Assembly: GCF_000497445.1 (NCBI RefSeq)
Contig: NZ_CM002285.1
Coordinates: 4,572,422-4,624,757, forward strand
Direction: 5' to 3'
DNA length: 52,336 bases
From: Streptomyces roseochromogenus subsp. oscitans DS 12.976
GTDB lineage: Bacteria; Actinomycetota; Actinomycetes; Streptomycetales; Streptomycetaceae
Part shown: positions 23,465 to 32,821 of the stretch, piece after piece
Layout: each line of letters starts with the position of its first letter
Position numbering within the stretch: the first letter of the stretch is position 1
The notes under the pieces: model-generated
The model's input: the letters and a program-made list of their open reading frames with translations, nothing else
Told to the model about the DNA's origin: nothing
Database searches by the model: none
Position numbers and translations under genes: made by a program

Positions 23465-24763
23465 ATGAGCGCACCAGCCCGCTTCGACCGCGGCCACACC
23501 GACGACCTGATGTCCTTCCTGGCGGCCAGCCCGTCGCCGTACCACGCGGTGGCAGTCGCCGCCGAGCGGCTGGAGAAGGCGGGCTTCCGGCAGGTCGCCG
23601 AGACGGACGCCTGGGACGGGTCGGCCGGCGGCAGGTACGTGCTGCGCGGCGGCGCGATCATCGCGTGGTACGTCCCCGAGGGCGCCGAGGCGCACACGCC
23701 GTTCCACATCGTCGGCGCGCACACCGACTCCCCGAACCTCAGGATCAAGCCGCGGCCGGACAGCGGGGCGCACGGCTGGCGCCAGGTCGCCGTGGAGATC
23801 TACGGCGGCCCGCTGATGAACTCCTGGCTCGACCGCGACCTGGGCCTGGTCGGCCGGCTGAGCCTGCGTGACGGCTCCACGGCGCTGGTCAACGTGGACC
23901 GGCCGCTGCTGCGCGTGCCCCAGCTCGCCATCCACCTGGACCGTTCGGTCAGCAGCGAGGGGCTCAAGCTCGACAAGCAGCGCCATCTGCAGCCGGTCTG
24001 GGGCCTCGGCGACGATGTGCGGGACGGCGATCTGATCGCCTTCCTGGAGCAGGAGGCCGGGCTCGCGGCCGGCTCGGTCACCGGCTGGGACCTGATGACG
24101 CACCCGGTGGAGGCCCCGGCCTACCTCGGCCGGGACCGGGACCTGGTCGCCGGTCCGCGGATGGACAACCTGCTGTCGGTGCACGCGGGCGTGGCCGCGC
24201 TGGCCGCCGTCGCCACCTCCGGCGCGCCGCTCACCCGGATCCCCGTCCTGGCCGCCTTCGACCACGAGGAGAACGGCTCCCAGTCGGACACCGGCGCGGA
24301 CGGCCCGTTGCTCGGATCGGTCCTGGAGCGCTCGGTGTTCGCCCGCGGCGGCTCGTACGAGGACCGGGCCCGCGCCTTCGCCGGCACGGTGTGCCTGTCC
24401 TCCGACACCGGCCACGCCGTCCACCCCAACTACGCGGAGCGGCACGACCCGACGCACCACCCGCGCGTCAACGGCGGCCCGATCCTCAAGGTCAACGTCA
24501 ACAACCGCTATGCCACGGACGGTTCGGGCCGCGCGGTCTTCGCCGCGGCGTGCGAGAAGGCGGACGTGCCCTTCCAGTCGTTCGTCTCCAACAACTCCAT
24601 GCCGTGCGGCACCACGATCGGCCCGATCACCGCGGCCCGGCACGGCATCCGGACCGTGGACATCGGCGTGGCGATCCTCTCCATGCACAGCGTCCGCGAA
24701 CTGTGCGGCGCCGACGACCCGTTCCTCCTGGCGAACGCGCTGGTGGCTTTTCTGGAGGGCTAG
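23465..24763 (+). CDS. apeB: M18-family aminopeptidase
   Basis: 432 residues. ATG 23465 is the best start: homologues begin with a short tail before FLAASPSPYHAV, and the upstream in-frame codons overlap the terminator hairpin. M18 metal ligands are visible: GAHTDSP (about 79-85), RMDNLLS, AFDHEENGSQS (Glu pair) and SMHSVRELCG (final His). It is a cytosolic dinuclear-metal aminopeptidase that releases N-terminal residues, acidic ones in the best-studied relatives, for peptide turnover. It is a single gene convergent with the NHLRC2-like gene. Confidence 0.93.
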   Translation: MSAPARFDRGHTDDLMSFLAASPSPYHAVAVAAERLEKAGFRQVAETDAWDGSAGGRYVLRGGAIIAWYVPEGAEAHTPFHIVGAHTDSPNLRIKPRPDSGAHGWRQVAVEIYGGPLMNSWLDRDLGLVGRLSLRDGSTALVNVDRPLLRVPQLAIHLDRSVSSEGLKLDKQRHLQPVWGLGDDVRDGDLIAFLEQEAGLAAGSVTGWDLMTHPVEAPAYLGRDRDLVAGPRMDNLLSVHAGVAALAAVATSGAPLTRIPVLAAFDHEENGSQSDTGADGPLLGSVLERSVFARGGSYEDRARAFAGTVCLSSDTGHAVHPNYAERHDPTHHPRVNGGPILKVNVNNRYATDGSGRAVFAAACEKADVPFQSFVSNNSMPCGTTIGPITAARHGIRTVDIGVAILSMHSVRELCGADDPFLLANALVAFLEG

Positions 24764-24785
24764 TTGAGGGCCTTCCCGGAGAGTT

Positions 24786-26627
24786 CTACTCGTCCATCCC
24801 CGCGAGCACCAGCGGCAACCGGTCCGTCGCTCCCTCGGTGAGGCGGATCGGGACGCCCCAGTCCTGCTGGTGGACGTGGCAGGCCGGGTACTCGTTCGCC
24901 GGGCTCGCGGCGGAGCCGCTATCGGTTGGCGTGTCGCAGGAGGCGGCCATCGCTGAGACATGCAGGACGCCTTCCGGGACGGCCGGGTTCAGCTCCAGCT
25001 CGCGCGCGAGGTCCGTGTCCGCACCCTCGCCCTTGAGCAGCAGCTCGGGCGGGGTGGCGGAGACCAGCAGTCGGGTCGAGGGGCCGTAGCTGTTGTCGAG
25101 CTTCTGCCCGGGCGGGGCCTGGAAGATCACGTCCAGCTTCAGCCGACCAGGGGCGACCTCGGTCGCCGCGCGCTGGGTGCGGTGCGCGACCGACTCCACG
25201 CGCACCGCCTCCTCGGGCAGCCGCAGCCGGGTCAGCCGGTGCCGGGCCGACTCCACGACCACGATGTCCTCGCCGGCGAGGACGGCGTCACTGGGCTCGC
25301 GCAGATCGGTTGCCAGCGTCGTGACCTCCCCGGTCGCCGGGTCGTAGCGGCGCAGGGCGTGGTTGTAGGTGTCCGCGATCGCCACCGAGCCGTCCGGCAG
25401 GGCGGTAACGCCCAGCGGGTGCTGGAACAGCGCCTGGCCGGCGGCGCCGTCGCGGTGGCCGAAGTCGAACAGGCCGGTGCCGACCGCCGTATGGACCTGT
25501 CCGTCGAGGTCCACCCAGCGCAGGGCGGACGTCTCGGAGTCCGCGAGCCAGAGCCGCTCGGCGGTGGCCGCGAGGCCGGAGGGCTGGGCGAACCAGGCCT
25601 CCGCACCGGGGCCGTCGACCAGGCCTTCGTTGGTGGTGCCCGCGGCCACGGCGACGGTCTCGGTGGCGGGGTCGTACGTCCACAGCTGGTGGACGCCCGC
25701 CATGGCGATCCACACCTTGCCGCCGAAGACCGCCACGTCCCAGGGGGAGGAGAGGCCGACCTCGCGGGCCGGGCCGGAGGTCGGGGACCCCTGCCACCAC
25801 TGTCTGCCGGTGCCGGCCAGGGTGGTCACCGCGCCGGTGGCGAGGTCCAGGCGGCGCAGGGCGTGGTTGACGGTGTCGGCCACCGCCACCGAGCCTTCGT
25901 CGAGGAGGGCGAGGCCCTGCGGCTCGCTGAAGGACGCCTCCGCGGGACCGCCGTCCGTGAACCCGCGCATGCCGGAGCCGATGCGCCGTACGACGGTCTC
26001 GGCGTCCTCGGCCAGCTCCACCAGCTGGTGCCGGGTGGTGTCGCTGACCAGGAAGGTCCCGCCGGGCAGCGGCAGCGCCTTGCCCGGGAAGCGGAGAGTG
26101 GTCGGCTCGGGCTCCGGCGCCACATAGGGCCCGTCGCCGCGGCGCAGGGTGCCCTTCGCCTCGTGCTCGGCCTCCAGCTCCTCGACCAGCCGCTCGATGG
26201 CGTGGGCGTGGCCCTCGCCCGCGTGCTGGGCGACGACGTAGCCCTCCGGGTCGATCACGACGAGCGTCGGCCAGGCCCGCACCGCGTACTGCTTCCAGGT
26301 GGCCAGCTCCGGGTCGTCCAGCACCGGGTGCGCCACGCCGTAGCGCTCCACCGCGTCGACGACCGCCCGGTGCTCCGCCTCGTGCACGAACTTCGGGGAG
26401 TGCACGCCGATGACCACCACCGTGTCCCGGTGCTTCTCCTCCAGCTCGCGCAGCTCGTCCAGGACATGCAGACAGTTGATGCAGCAGAAGGTCCAGAAGT
26501 CCAGGACGACGATGCGTCCGCGCAGCTCGGCGAGGGTGTACGGGGTGTCGCCCGTGTTCAGCCAGCCGCCCTTGCCGATCAGCTCGGGGGCGCGGACGCG
26601 GACGCGTCGGGGTGCGGATTCGGTCAT
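24786..26627 (-). CDS. NHLRC2-like thioredoxin-fold protein with NHL repeats
   Basis: 613 residues. A TlpA/thioredoxin-like domain (about 15-155) contains FWTFCCINCLHVLDEL with a C49-I-N-C52 pair, the unusual CCINC motif typical of NHLRC2. A six-bladed NHL beta-propeller (170-480) has repeated ADTVNHALRR / ADTYNHALRRYD units. A beta-rich C-terminal domain follows. No signal peptide is seen, so it should be cytosolic. The function of bacterial NHLRC2 homologues is unknown; redox scaffolding is plausible. Confidence 0.9.
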   Translation of the reverse strand: MTESAPRRVRVRAPELIGKGGWLNTGDTPYTLAELRGRIVVLDFWTFCCINCLHVLDELRELEEKHRDTVVVIGVHSPKFVHEAEHRAVVDAVERYGVAHPVLDDPELATWKQYAVRAWPTLVVIDPEGYVVAQHAGEGHAHAIERLVEELEAEHEAKGTLRRGDGPYVAPEPEPTTLRFPGKALPLPGGTFLVSDTTRHQLVELAEDAETVVRRIGSGMRGFTDGGPAEASFSEPQGLALLDEGSVAVADTVNHALRRLDLATGAVTTLAGTGRQWWQGSPTSGPAREVGLSSPWDVAVFGGKVWIAMAGVHQLWTYDPATETVAVAAGTTNEGLVDGPGAEAWFAQPSGLAATAERLWLADSETSALRWVDLDGQVHTAVGTGLFDFGHRDGAAGQALFQHPLGVTALPDGSVAIADTYNHALRRYDPATGEVTTLATDLREPSDAVLAGEDIVVVESARHRLTRLRLPEEAVRVESVAHRTQRAATEVAPGRLKLDVIFQAPPGQKLDNSYGPSTRLLVSATPPELLLKGEGADTDLARELELNPAVPEGVLHVSAMAASCDTPTDSGSAASPANEYPACHVHQQDWGVPIRLTEGATDRLPLVLAGMDE

Positions 26628-26734
26628 GGCCCCAAGGGTGCCACCCGACTCCGACAGCCGCTTCGGCGCCTGTGGACAACCGCCGACAACCGGTTCAGGT
26701 TCGGGTCGACCACCGGTTCAGGTCCGGCGAACCG

Positions 26735-27142
26735 TCAGTTCAGGGCGTGACCGGTGGTGGCGTCGACGTGGTCCGGCACCTCCTCGTGCCGGTCGCCGAC
26801 CGACAGGGTGCCGCTGGGCTCGAGGACGAGGATCTCGGTGGGCACGCGCGCGTACGGCTTGTGCTCGGTCCCGCGCGGGACGGTGAACACCGAGCCCTTG
26901 GGCAGTACGACCGTGCGCTCTCCGGCCGGCTCGCGCAGACCGATCCGCAGTTCGCCGTCGAGGACCAGGAAGAACTCGTCGGTGTGGTCATGGACGTGCC
27001 AGAGATGTTCGCCCTCCACCTTCGCCACGCGCACGTCGTAGTCGTTGACGGTGGTCACGATGCGCGGGCTCCACTGCTCGGTGAAGGACGCGAGGGCCTG
27101 GTCGAGAGAGATCGGCTGCCCGGGTTCGAAGATGGGTTCCAT
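26735..27142 (-). CDS. Single-domain cupin
   Basis: 135 residues. WHVHDHTDEFFLVLDGEL is cupin motif 1 (two histidines, Glu and the conserved Gly), and P-R-G-T-E-H-K is motif 2. This size and composition fit a small metal-binding cupin of unassigned function, possibly a sugar- or small-molecule-binding enzyme. It is divergent from the GlxA-type regulator 52 bases away and may be its target. Confidence 0.88.
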   Translation of the reverse strand: MEPIFEPGQPISLDQALASFTEQWSPRIVTTVNDYDVRVAKVEGEHLWHVHDHTDEFFLVLDGELRIGLREPAGERTVVLPKGSVFTVPRGTEHKPYARVPTEILVLEPSGTLSVGDRHEEVPDHVDATTGHALN

Positions 27143-27194
27143 GGATTCATCGTGCGGGTGGCCGGGGCCGTCGTACGAGTGCTAGGAATCGCAC

Positions 27195-28205
27195 ATGCCG
27201 CAAGAATCCTCTCACCAGCACCCGCATCGGGCCCATCGGGTCGCCGTGATCGTCGACGAGGGCACCAATCCCTTCGAAGTCGGGGTCGCCACCGAGCTGT
27301 TCGGGCTGCCCAGGCCCGAACTGGGCCTTCAGGGACGGCTGTACGAGGTGACACTGTGCACGCCCACCCCCGGGGTGCGGATGAACCACGGCTTCTTCAC
27401 CCTGGACGGTGTGCCCGGCCTGGAGGCGGTGGACAAGGCCGACACCCTGGTCGTACCGGGCCGCCCCGACAACGTCGTACCGCGCGGTGCCGACGTCCTG
27501 GACGCCATTCGGCGCGCCCACGCGCGCGGGGCTCGCATCATCAGCTTCTGCACGGGCAGCTTCGCCCTGGCCGAGGCCGGGCTGCTCGACGGACGACGCG
27601 CCGCCACGCACTGGATGTGGGCGGACACCTTCCGGGAACTGCATCCCCAGGTGCTGCTGGAGCCGGATGTGCTGTTCGTGGACGAGGGCGAGATCCTCAC
27701 CGCCGCCGGCAGCGCGGCCGCGCTCGATCTCGGCCTGCACCTCTGGCGCCGCGACCACGGCGCGGAACTCGCGAACGCCGTCTCGCGGCGCCTCGTCTTC
27801 GCCGCCCACCGGGACGGCGGCCAGCGGCAGTTCGTGGAGCGTCCGGTGCCCGACGTACCCGACGAGTCGCTCGGCCCGCTGCTGGCCTGGGCGCAGGAAC
27901 GGCTCGGCGAGCCGCTGGCGGTGGCGGACCTCGCCGCCCGCGCGGCCGTCAGCCCCGCCACCCTGCACCGCCGCTTCCGCGCCCAGCTGGGGACGACGCC
28001 ACTGGCCTGGCTCACCGGCGAGCGCGTGGCACTGGCGTGCCGGCTGATCGAACGGGGCGAGGAGCGCCTGGACGTCGTCGCGACCCGCTGCGGCCTGGGT
28101 ACGGCGGCCAATCTGCGGGCCCGGCTGCGCCGGGAGACGGGGCTGAGCCACTCGGACTACCGCAGGCGTTTCGGCCCCCGGTCCTCCCTCCTTCCGGCGC
28201 CGTGA
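27195..28205 (+). CDS. GlxA-family AraC-type regulator with DJ-1/PfpI domain
   Basis: 336 residues. A DJ-1/PfpI-like class I glutamine amidotransferase domain spans 15-200. SFCTGSFALAEAGLLDGRRAATHW contains the nucleophile-elbow cysteine and the usual TxHW. A C-terminal AraC helix-turn-helix pair covers 230-330 (LAVADLAARAAVSPATLHRRFR, then ATRCGLGTAANLRARLRRETG). The class includes regulators of cell development and of nitrogen or oxidative metabolism. The divergent cupin gene is the nearest candidate target. Confidence 0.92.
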   Translation: MPQESSHQHPHRAHRVAVIVDEGTNPFEVGVATELFGLPRPELGLQGRLYEVTLCTPTPGVRMNHGFFTLDGVPGLEAVDKADTLVVPGRPDNVVPRGADVLDAIRRAHARGARIISFCTGSFALAEAGLLDGRRAATHWMWADTFRELHPQVLLEPDVLFVDEGEILTAAGSAAALDLGLHLWRRDHGAELANAVSRRLVFAAHRDGGQRQFVERPVPDVPDESLGPLLAWAQERLGEPLAVADLAARAAVSPATLHRRFRAQLGTTPLAWLTGERVALACRLIERGEERLDVVATRCGLGTAANLRARLRRETGLSHSDYRRRFGPRSSLLPAP

Positions 28206-28258
28206 GACCGCCTTACGGCTCTGTGATGATCGCGGCGCGACGGGGAACGGTTAACCGC

Positions 28259-28753
28259 ATGAGACTCCTCGTACGCGACCGGCTCCTCGGTATCGGTGAC
28301 GACTACTGGATCGAGGACGAGCACGGCCGGAAGGTGTTCCTCGTCGACGGCAAGGCCATGCGGCTGCGGGACACCTTCCAGCTCAAGGACGCCCACGGAC
28401 GCGTCCTGATCGACATCCACCAGAAGATGTTCGCCCTGCGCGACACCATGGTGATCGAGCGGGACGGCGAGGGCCTTGCCACCATCAAGCGCAAACGGCT
28501 GTCCCTGCTGCGCAACCACTACCGGGTGTCCCTGGCCGACGGCACCGTGCTGGACGTCAGCGGCAAGATCCTCGACCACGAGTTCGCCATCGAGTACGAC
28601 GGCGAACTCCTCGCGGTGATCTCCCGCCGCTGGCTGCACCTGAGGGACACCTACGGCGTCGACATCGTGCGCGACGACGCGGACCCGGCCCTGCTCATCG
28701 CGGTGGCGGTGTGCGTGATCCACCTGGCGCAGAGGGAGCGGGAGGACGACTAG
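28259..28753 (+). CDS. LURP-one-related (Tubby-C-like) protein
   Basis: 164 residues from ATG 28259. It consists of repeated beta-strand units (YWIEDEHGRKVFLVDGK, FQLKDAHGRVLIDIHQK, YRVSLADGTVLDVSGK) that fit the 12-stranded Tubby-C/LOR fold. Relatives bind membrane lipids, and the bacterial YxjI type has no assigned function. No transmembrane segment is predicted except a weak C-terminal one (ALLIAVAVCVIHLA). It appears to be a stand-alone gene. Confidence 0.88.
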   Translation: MRLLVRDRLLGIGDDYWIEDEHGRKVFLVDGKAMRLRDTFQLKDAHGRVLIDIHQKMFALRDTMVIERDGEGLATIKRKRLSLLRNHYRVSLADGTVLDVSGKILDHEFAIEYDGELLAVISRRWLHLRDTYGVDIVRDDADPALLIAVAVCVIHLAQREREDD

Positions 28754-28774
28754 GCCCGCCCCCGGGTGGTGTGT

Positions 28775-29593
28775 TCAGCGGCGCGGTGGCTCCAGGCCCA
28801 GTACGCGGTCCTTCAGCGCCGGGAACTGTTCCCGCGTTGTCGCCACCTTCGCCGGGTCGAAGTCGACGGTGAGGATCTGCTCGTCCGGGCCCGCCTCGGC
28901 AAGTACCTCGCCCCATGGATCCACCACGATCGAGTGACCCGCCTGCGGAACTCCCGCATGGGTCCCGGCCGTTCCACACGCAAGCACGAACGCCTGGTTC
29001 TCCACCGCCCGCGCCTGAGCCAGCAGCGTCCAGTGCGCGCGTCGCCGCTCGGGCCAGCCCGCCGGGATCACCAGCGTCTCGGCACCTGCGTCGACCAGTG
29101 AGCGGAAGAGTTCGGGGAAACGGAGGTCGTAACAGGTGGCCACGCCGAGCGTGGTCCCGGGCAGCCGGACCGTCACCAGGTCCCGCCCGGCGCCCATCAG
29201 CACGGCCTCACCCTTGTCGAAGCCGAAGCGATGGATCTTGCGGTAGGCGGCAGCCAGCTCACCGGAGGGGGAGAAGATGAGAGAGGTGTTGTAGAGAGTT
29301 CCGTCACCCGCGGCGGAGCCGCTGTCGGGTGCTGTCCGTTCGGGGATGGATCCCGCGTGCAGCCACACACCCGTGTCACTCGCGGCCTTGGCCATGACCT
29401 CGTACGTCGGTCCTTCGAGCGGCTCTGCCTCCCGGCCGAACTCCTCGTAGGCGAACGCACCGGTCGTCCACAGCTCGGGCAGGACGACAAGGTCGGCCCC
29501 GGACTGCTGCCGGACCAGCGCGGCCACCCGCTTCCGCCGGGAGTCGACCGATTCATCCTCGTTCACGGCGATCTGAATCAGCGAGGCGCGCAC
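28775..29593 (-). CDS. Carbon-nitrogen hydrolase (nitrilase superfamily)
   Basis: 272 residues from GTG 29593. Longer in-frame starts add an unlikely Cys-rich tail. The Glu-Lys-Cys triad is visible: Glu in LVVLPELW, Lys in AYRKIHRFGFDKG and Cys in ATCYDLRFPELF. The family hydrolyses omega-amides, nitriles or carbamoyl groups, and the YDLRFPELF form is close to omega-amidase / NIT-like amidases. Cytosolic. The exact substrate is open. Confidence 0.92.
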   Translation of the reverse strand: MRASLIQIAVNEDESVDSRRKRVAALVRQQSGADLVVLPELWTTGAFAYEEFGREAEPLEGPTYEVMAKAASDTGVWLHAGSIPERTAPDSGSAAGDGTLYNTSLIFSPSGELAAAYRKIHRFGFDKGEAVLMGAGRDLVTVRLPGTTLGVATCYDLRFPELFRSLVDAGAETLVIPAGWPERRRAHWTLLAQARAVENQAFVLACGTAGTHAGVPQAGHSIVVDPWGEVLAEAGPDEQILTVDFDPAKVATTREQFPALKDRVLGLEPPRR

Positions 29594-29772
29594 ACTACCA
29601 CCGTCCTGGCATTCGAGTCGTCCACACAGGCCTACGATCGTCACACGAAAGCACTGCCGGGGTGCCTCCAAGCAGCGTAACTTAGCCACTCAGACACCCG
29701 CCGCCGTGCCGCCACCCGCTGGCAACGCCGCCACAACCTGCCCGTGTACCGACCGCCGAGGGGTCCCGTTCC

Positions 29773-30597
29773 GTGAGTCTGCATCCCACCCTCCAGCCCT
29801 ACGCCGACGCCTGGACGCACTCCATCGAAGCGATATCCGAGATGGTGCAGCCGCTCGTCGAGGGCGAGTGGAACCAGCGGACCCCCTGCCCCGGCTGGTC
29901 GGTCCGGGACATCGTGTCGCATGTCATCGGCCTGGACTGCGAGATGCTCGGCGACCCGCGCCCCATCCACTCCCTGCCCCGCGACCTCTTCCACGTCAAG
30001 ACCGAGCACCAGCGGTACATGGAGATGCAGGTCGACAGCCGCCGCCACCACACGGCCCCGGAGATGACGGCCGAGCTGGAGTACACGGTCATCCGCCGCA
30101 ACCGCCAGCTGCGCAACGAGTCCCGCGACCCCGGCACCACGGTGCGCGGCCCGCTGGGCACCGACGTCACGGTGGAACAGGCCTACCGCACCCGCGCCTT
30201 CGACGTGTGGGTGCACGAACAGGACCTGCGCACGGCCCTCGGCCGCCCCGGCAACCTGGACTCTCCGGGCGCGCATGTGGTCCGGGACGTCCTGCTGGAA
30301 GCTCTGCCCAAGGTCGTGGCGAAGGACGCGGACGCGCCACGCAGTTCGGCGATCGTGTTCGACGTGCACGGCCCGGTGGAGTTCCTGCGCACGATCCGCG
30401 TCGACATCCAGGGCCGCGGCACCCTGGAAACCGCCCCGGCCCTCGGCCCCGCCGCCACCCTCACCCTCGACTGGGAGACCTACGTCCGCCTGGCCTGCGG
30501 CCGCGTCACCCCGGAGACAGTGACAGACCGCATCAAGACCGAGGGCGACCCCGCCCTGACAACGGCAATCCTGAACAACTTCGCGGTGACGCCGTAG
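29773..30597 (+). CDS. Maleylpyruvate isomerase family mycothiol-dependent enzyme
   Basis: 274 residues from GTG 29773. The DinB-like four-helix metalloenzyme domain shows TPCPGWSVRDIVSHVIGLDCEM near the N-terminus and AFDVWVHEQDLRTALGRPG with the conserved His. The C-terminal MDMPI-type domain follows. Such enzymes use mycothiol, the actinobacterial low-molecular-weight thiol, for isomerisation or transfer reactions; the physiological substrate is unknown. It is a stand-alone gene facing the MFS transporter gene. Confidence 0.9.
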   Translation: MSLHPTLQPYADAWTHSIEAISEMVQPLVEGEWNQRTPCPGWSVRDIVSHVIGLDCEMLGDPRPIHSLPRDLFHVKTEHQRYMEMQVDSRRHHTAPEMTAELEYTVIRRNRQLRNESRDPGTTVRGPLGTDVTVEQAYRTRAFDVWVHEQDLRTALGRPGNLDSPGAHVVRDVLLEALPKVVAKDADAPRSSAIVFDVHGPVEFLRTIRVDIQGRGTLETAPALGPAATLTLDWETYVRLACGRVTPETVTDRIKTEGDPALTTAILNNFAVTP

Positions 30598-30651
30598 GCG
30601 AAGCGCTCCCGGCCAACTTGCAACGGGCAGAGCGCGGGTGGGAGAACTCGG

Positions 30652-31962
30652 CTACACCGCCGGAACGTGCACCGTCTCCACTCGGCTGGCCACCAACCGC
30701 TCGCGCTCACGCCGCGCGGCCCGCCCACGAAGCCGCAGAATCTGCGACATCCCGAGCGCCTGCAGCACGAACACGGCGCTGAACGCCACGTCGTAGTCGT
30801 CCCCCGTCGCATCCAGCAACACCCCGACCGCGAACAACGTCGTCATCGAGGCGATGAATCCACCCATGTTGGTGATACCGGACGCGGTCCCCTGTCGCTC
30901 GGGCGGGTTGGCCGGCCGCGCGAAGTCGAACCCGATCATCGAGGCCGGCCCACACGCCCCCAGCACCGCGCACAGCACCACCAGCAGCCACATCGGCGCA
31001 TGCGCGCCCGGGTACGCCAGCGTCGAGGCCCACAGCAGCGCGGTCGCCCCCACCGTGCCCAACGCCAGCGGCAGCCGCGCCGCATGGTGCCGGGCGACGA
31101 TCTGGCCGTAGACCAGACCGATCACCATGTTGGACAGCACGACGAGCGTGAGCAGTTCACCGGCCGTGGCCCGGCTGAGTCCCTGGGCCTGGACCAGGAA
31201 CGGCAGACCCCACAGCAGCAGGAACACCATCGCCGGAAACTGGGTGGTGAAGTGCACCCACAGCCCGAGGCGCGTACCCGGCTCCCGCCACGCCGCCGCG
31301 ATCTGCCGGCGGACATAGGCCGCGCCCTGGTGCGGGGACGGCGCCGGCTCGAACCCCTCGGGGTGATCCTTCAGGAACAACAGCGTCAGGACGAGGACGA
31401 CGGCACCCGCGAGCGCGCTGCCGGCGAACGCCGGGGTCCAGCCGATGCCGTGCAGCAGCCGGGCGAGGACCAGGGTGGAGACCAGGTTGCCCGCCATGCC
31501 CACGAGCCCAGCGAGCTGTGCGACCAGCGGCCCACGCCGGGCCGGGAACCAGCGGGTGCCGAGCCGTAGCACGCTGATGAAGGTCATCGCGTCCCCGCAG
31601 CCCAGCAGGGCGCGGGAGGCGAGGGCGGTGCCGTATGACGGCGAGAAGGCGAAGCCCAGCTGCCCGGCGGTGAAGAGGACCGCTCCGATGCTGAGGACCT
31701 TCTTCGTGCCGAGCCGGTCGACCAGCAGGCCGACGGGTATCTGCATGCCTGCGTAGACCAGCAGCTGGAGGATGGAGAACGTCGACAGGGCGGAGGCGTT
31801 CACATGGAAGCGGTCCGCCGCGTCCAGTCCCGCCACACCCAGTGACGTACGGAAGATGACGGCGACGAAGTAGACGGCGACACCTATGGACCACACGGTG
31901 ATGGCACGCCGGCCGCCCGGCGGATCACCCGGAAGGGTGACGTTCCGCGTCGGACCGCTCAT
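30652..31962 (-). CDS. MFS transporter
   Basis: 436 residues with twelve predicted membrane segments. The first loop carries the family motif in LLVDRLGTKKVLS (about 80-92). Arrangement and length fit a nitrate/sugar-phosphate-antiporter-like MFS subgroup, but the substrate is not readable from sequence. The start overlaps the stop of the GntR regulator (ATGA), so the regulator and transporter are translationally coupled and the regulator probably controls this transporter. Confidence 0.9.
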   Translation of the reverse strand: MSGPTRNVTLPGDPPGGRRAITVWSIGVAVYFVAVIFRTSLGVAGLDAADRFHVNASALSTFSILQLLVYAGMQIPVGLLVDRLGTKKVLSIGAVLFTAGQLGFAFSPSYGTALASRALLGCGDAMTFISVLRLGTRWFPARRGPLVAQLAGLVGMAGNLVSTLVLARLLHGIGWTPAFAGSALAGAVVLVLTLLFLKDHPEGFEPAPSPHQGAAYVRRQIAAAWREPGTRLGLWVHFTTQFPAMVFLLLWGLPFLVQAQGLSRATAGELLTLVVLSNMVIGLVYGQIVARHHAARLPLALGTVGATALLWASTLAYPGAHAPMWLLVVLCAVLGACGPASMIGFDFARPANPPERQGTASGITNMGGFIASMTTLFAVGVLLDATGDDYDVAFSAVFVLQALGMSQILRLRGRAARRERERLVASRVETVHVPAV

Positions 31963-32633
31963 CGGACCTCACCCCGGGCGAGGTGCTCGAACCAGCTCAC
32001 ATGCCGGTGCACGACCTCGACGGCCGCCTCCGCGTCCCCGGCGCGCAGCGCGTCCAGTATCTCCTCGTGCTCGGTGAGCGTCTTGGCGATCCGGTCGGGG
32101 TGGGAGTGCATGACGGCAACGCCCATCCGCAGCTGCCGGTCGCGCAGTTGGTCGTAGAGCCGGGACAGGATCTCGTTGCCGCCGCTGCGCACGATCTCGG
32201 CGTGGAAGGAGCGGTCGGTGACCGCGGCCGCGGCCAGATCACCCGCGGCGGCCTGCGCCTTCTGCAGCTCCAGCAGCTCGGTCAGCCGCTCCAGCAGACC
32301 GGGCGGGGCCGGTACGGCCTTGCGGGCGGCGTGTTCCTCGACCAGCTGGCGGGTCTCCACCACATCGGCGATCTCCTGCGCGGAGACGGGCAGCACCAGG
32401 GCGCCCTTCTTCGGGTAGAGCCGGATCAGGCCCTCGACCTCCAGCCGTAGCAGCGCCTCCCGGACGGGCGTGCGCGAGACCCCGACGGCCTCGGCCAGCT
32501 CGCCCTCGGTGAGCAGCGTGCCGCCCTCATAGCGGCGGTCCAGGACGCCCTGTTTGACATGGGCGTACACCCGGTCGGCGGCGGGCTGCGGCTTCTCGTG
32601 CGGGCGGGCGGTCTGCGGTACGGCCGTCTTCAT
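31959..32633 (-). CDS. GntR-family (FCD/FadR type) transcriptional regulator
   Basis: 224 residues from ATG 32633. The wHTH is at about 15-75 (VGVSRTPVREALLRLEVEGLIRLYPKKGALV), followed by the FCD ligand-binding domain with FHAEIVRSGGNEIL, RMGVAVMHS and HEEILDALRAGDAEAAVEVVHRH, which carry the metal-binding histidines. It regulates organic-acid or sugar-acid type metabolism in many bacteria. It is coupled to the MFS gene, so its effector is probably what that transporter moves. Confidence 0.92.
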   Translation of the reverse strand: MKTAVPQTARPHEKPQPAADRVYAHVKQGVLDRRYEGGTLLTEGELAEAVGVSRTPVREALLRLEVEGLIRLYPKKGALVLPVSAQEIADVVETRQLVEEHAARKAVPAPPGLLERLTELLELQKAQAAAGDLAAAAVTDRSFHAEIVRSGGNEILSRLYDQLRDRQLRMGVAVMHSHPDRIAKTLTEHEEILDALRAGDAEAAVEVVHRHVSWFEHLARGEVR

Positions 32634-32735
32634 GCCCACAGGATAGATACAACACGTACGCAAGCGGCAGCGACGTCCAGCATCCGGACGTGACGGAATT
32701 CGTCGGCAGCATCGGCACAACTTTCTGTGCTACTT

Positions 32736-32750
32736 ACGTGTCTCACACGT
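32736..32750. promoter_or_regulatory. Inverted repeat upstream of the DD-peptidase
   Basis: ACGTGT-CTC-ACACGT is a perfect inverted repeat in the region between the GntR gene and the DD-peptidase start. It could be an operator for either; no published match is claimed. Confidence 0.3.
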
Positions 32751-32821
32751 GCGGCCCCCTGCTCTCGCCACCTCAACTCGGCCGCACTCAGGGGCATTCA
32801 ACACAATCGGGGTACATCACT

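Noticed and set aside
24960..26750. Very long (about 596-codon) plus-strand frame antisense to the NHLRC2-like gene
   Set aside because: It is Gly/Val/Leu/Arg-rich without motifs, as expected for the complement of a GC-rich gene; the minus strand carries CCINC and NHL repeats.
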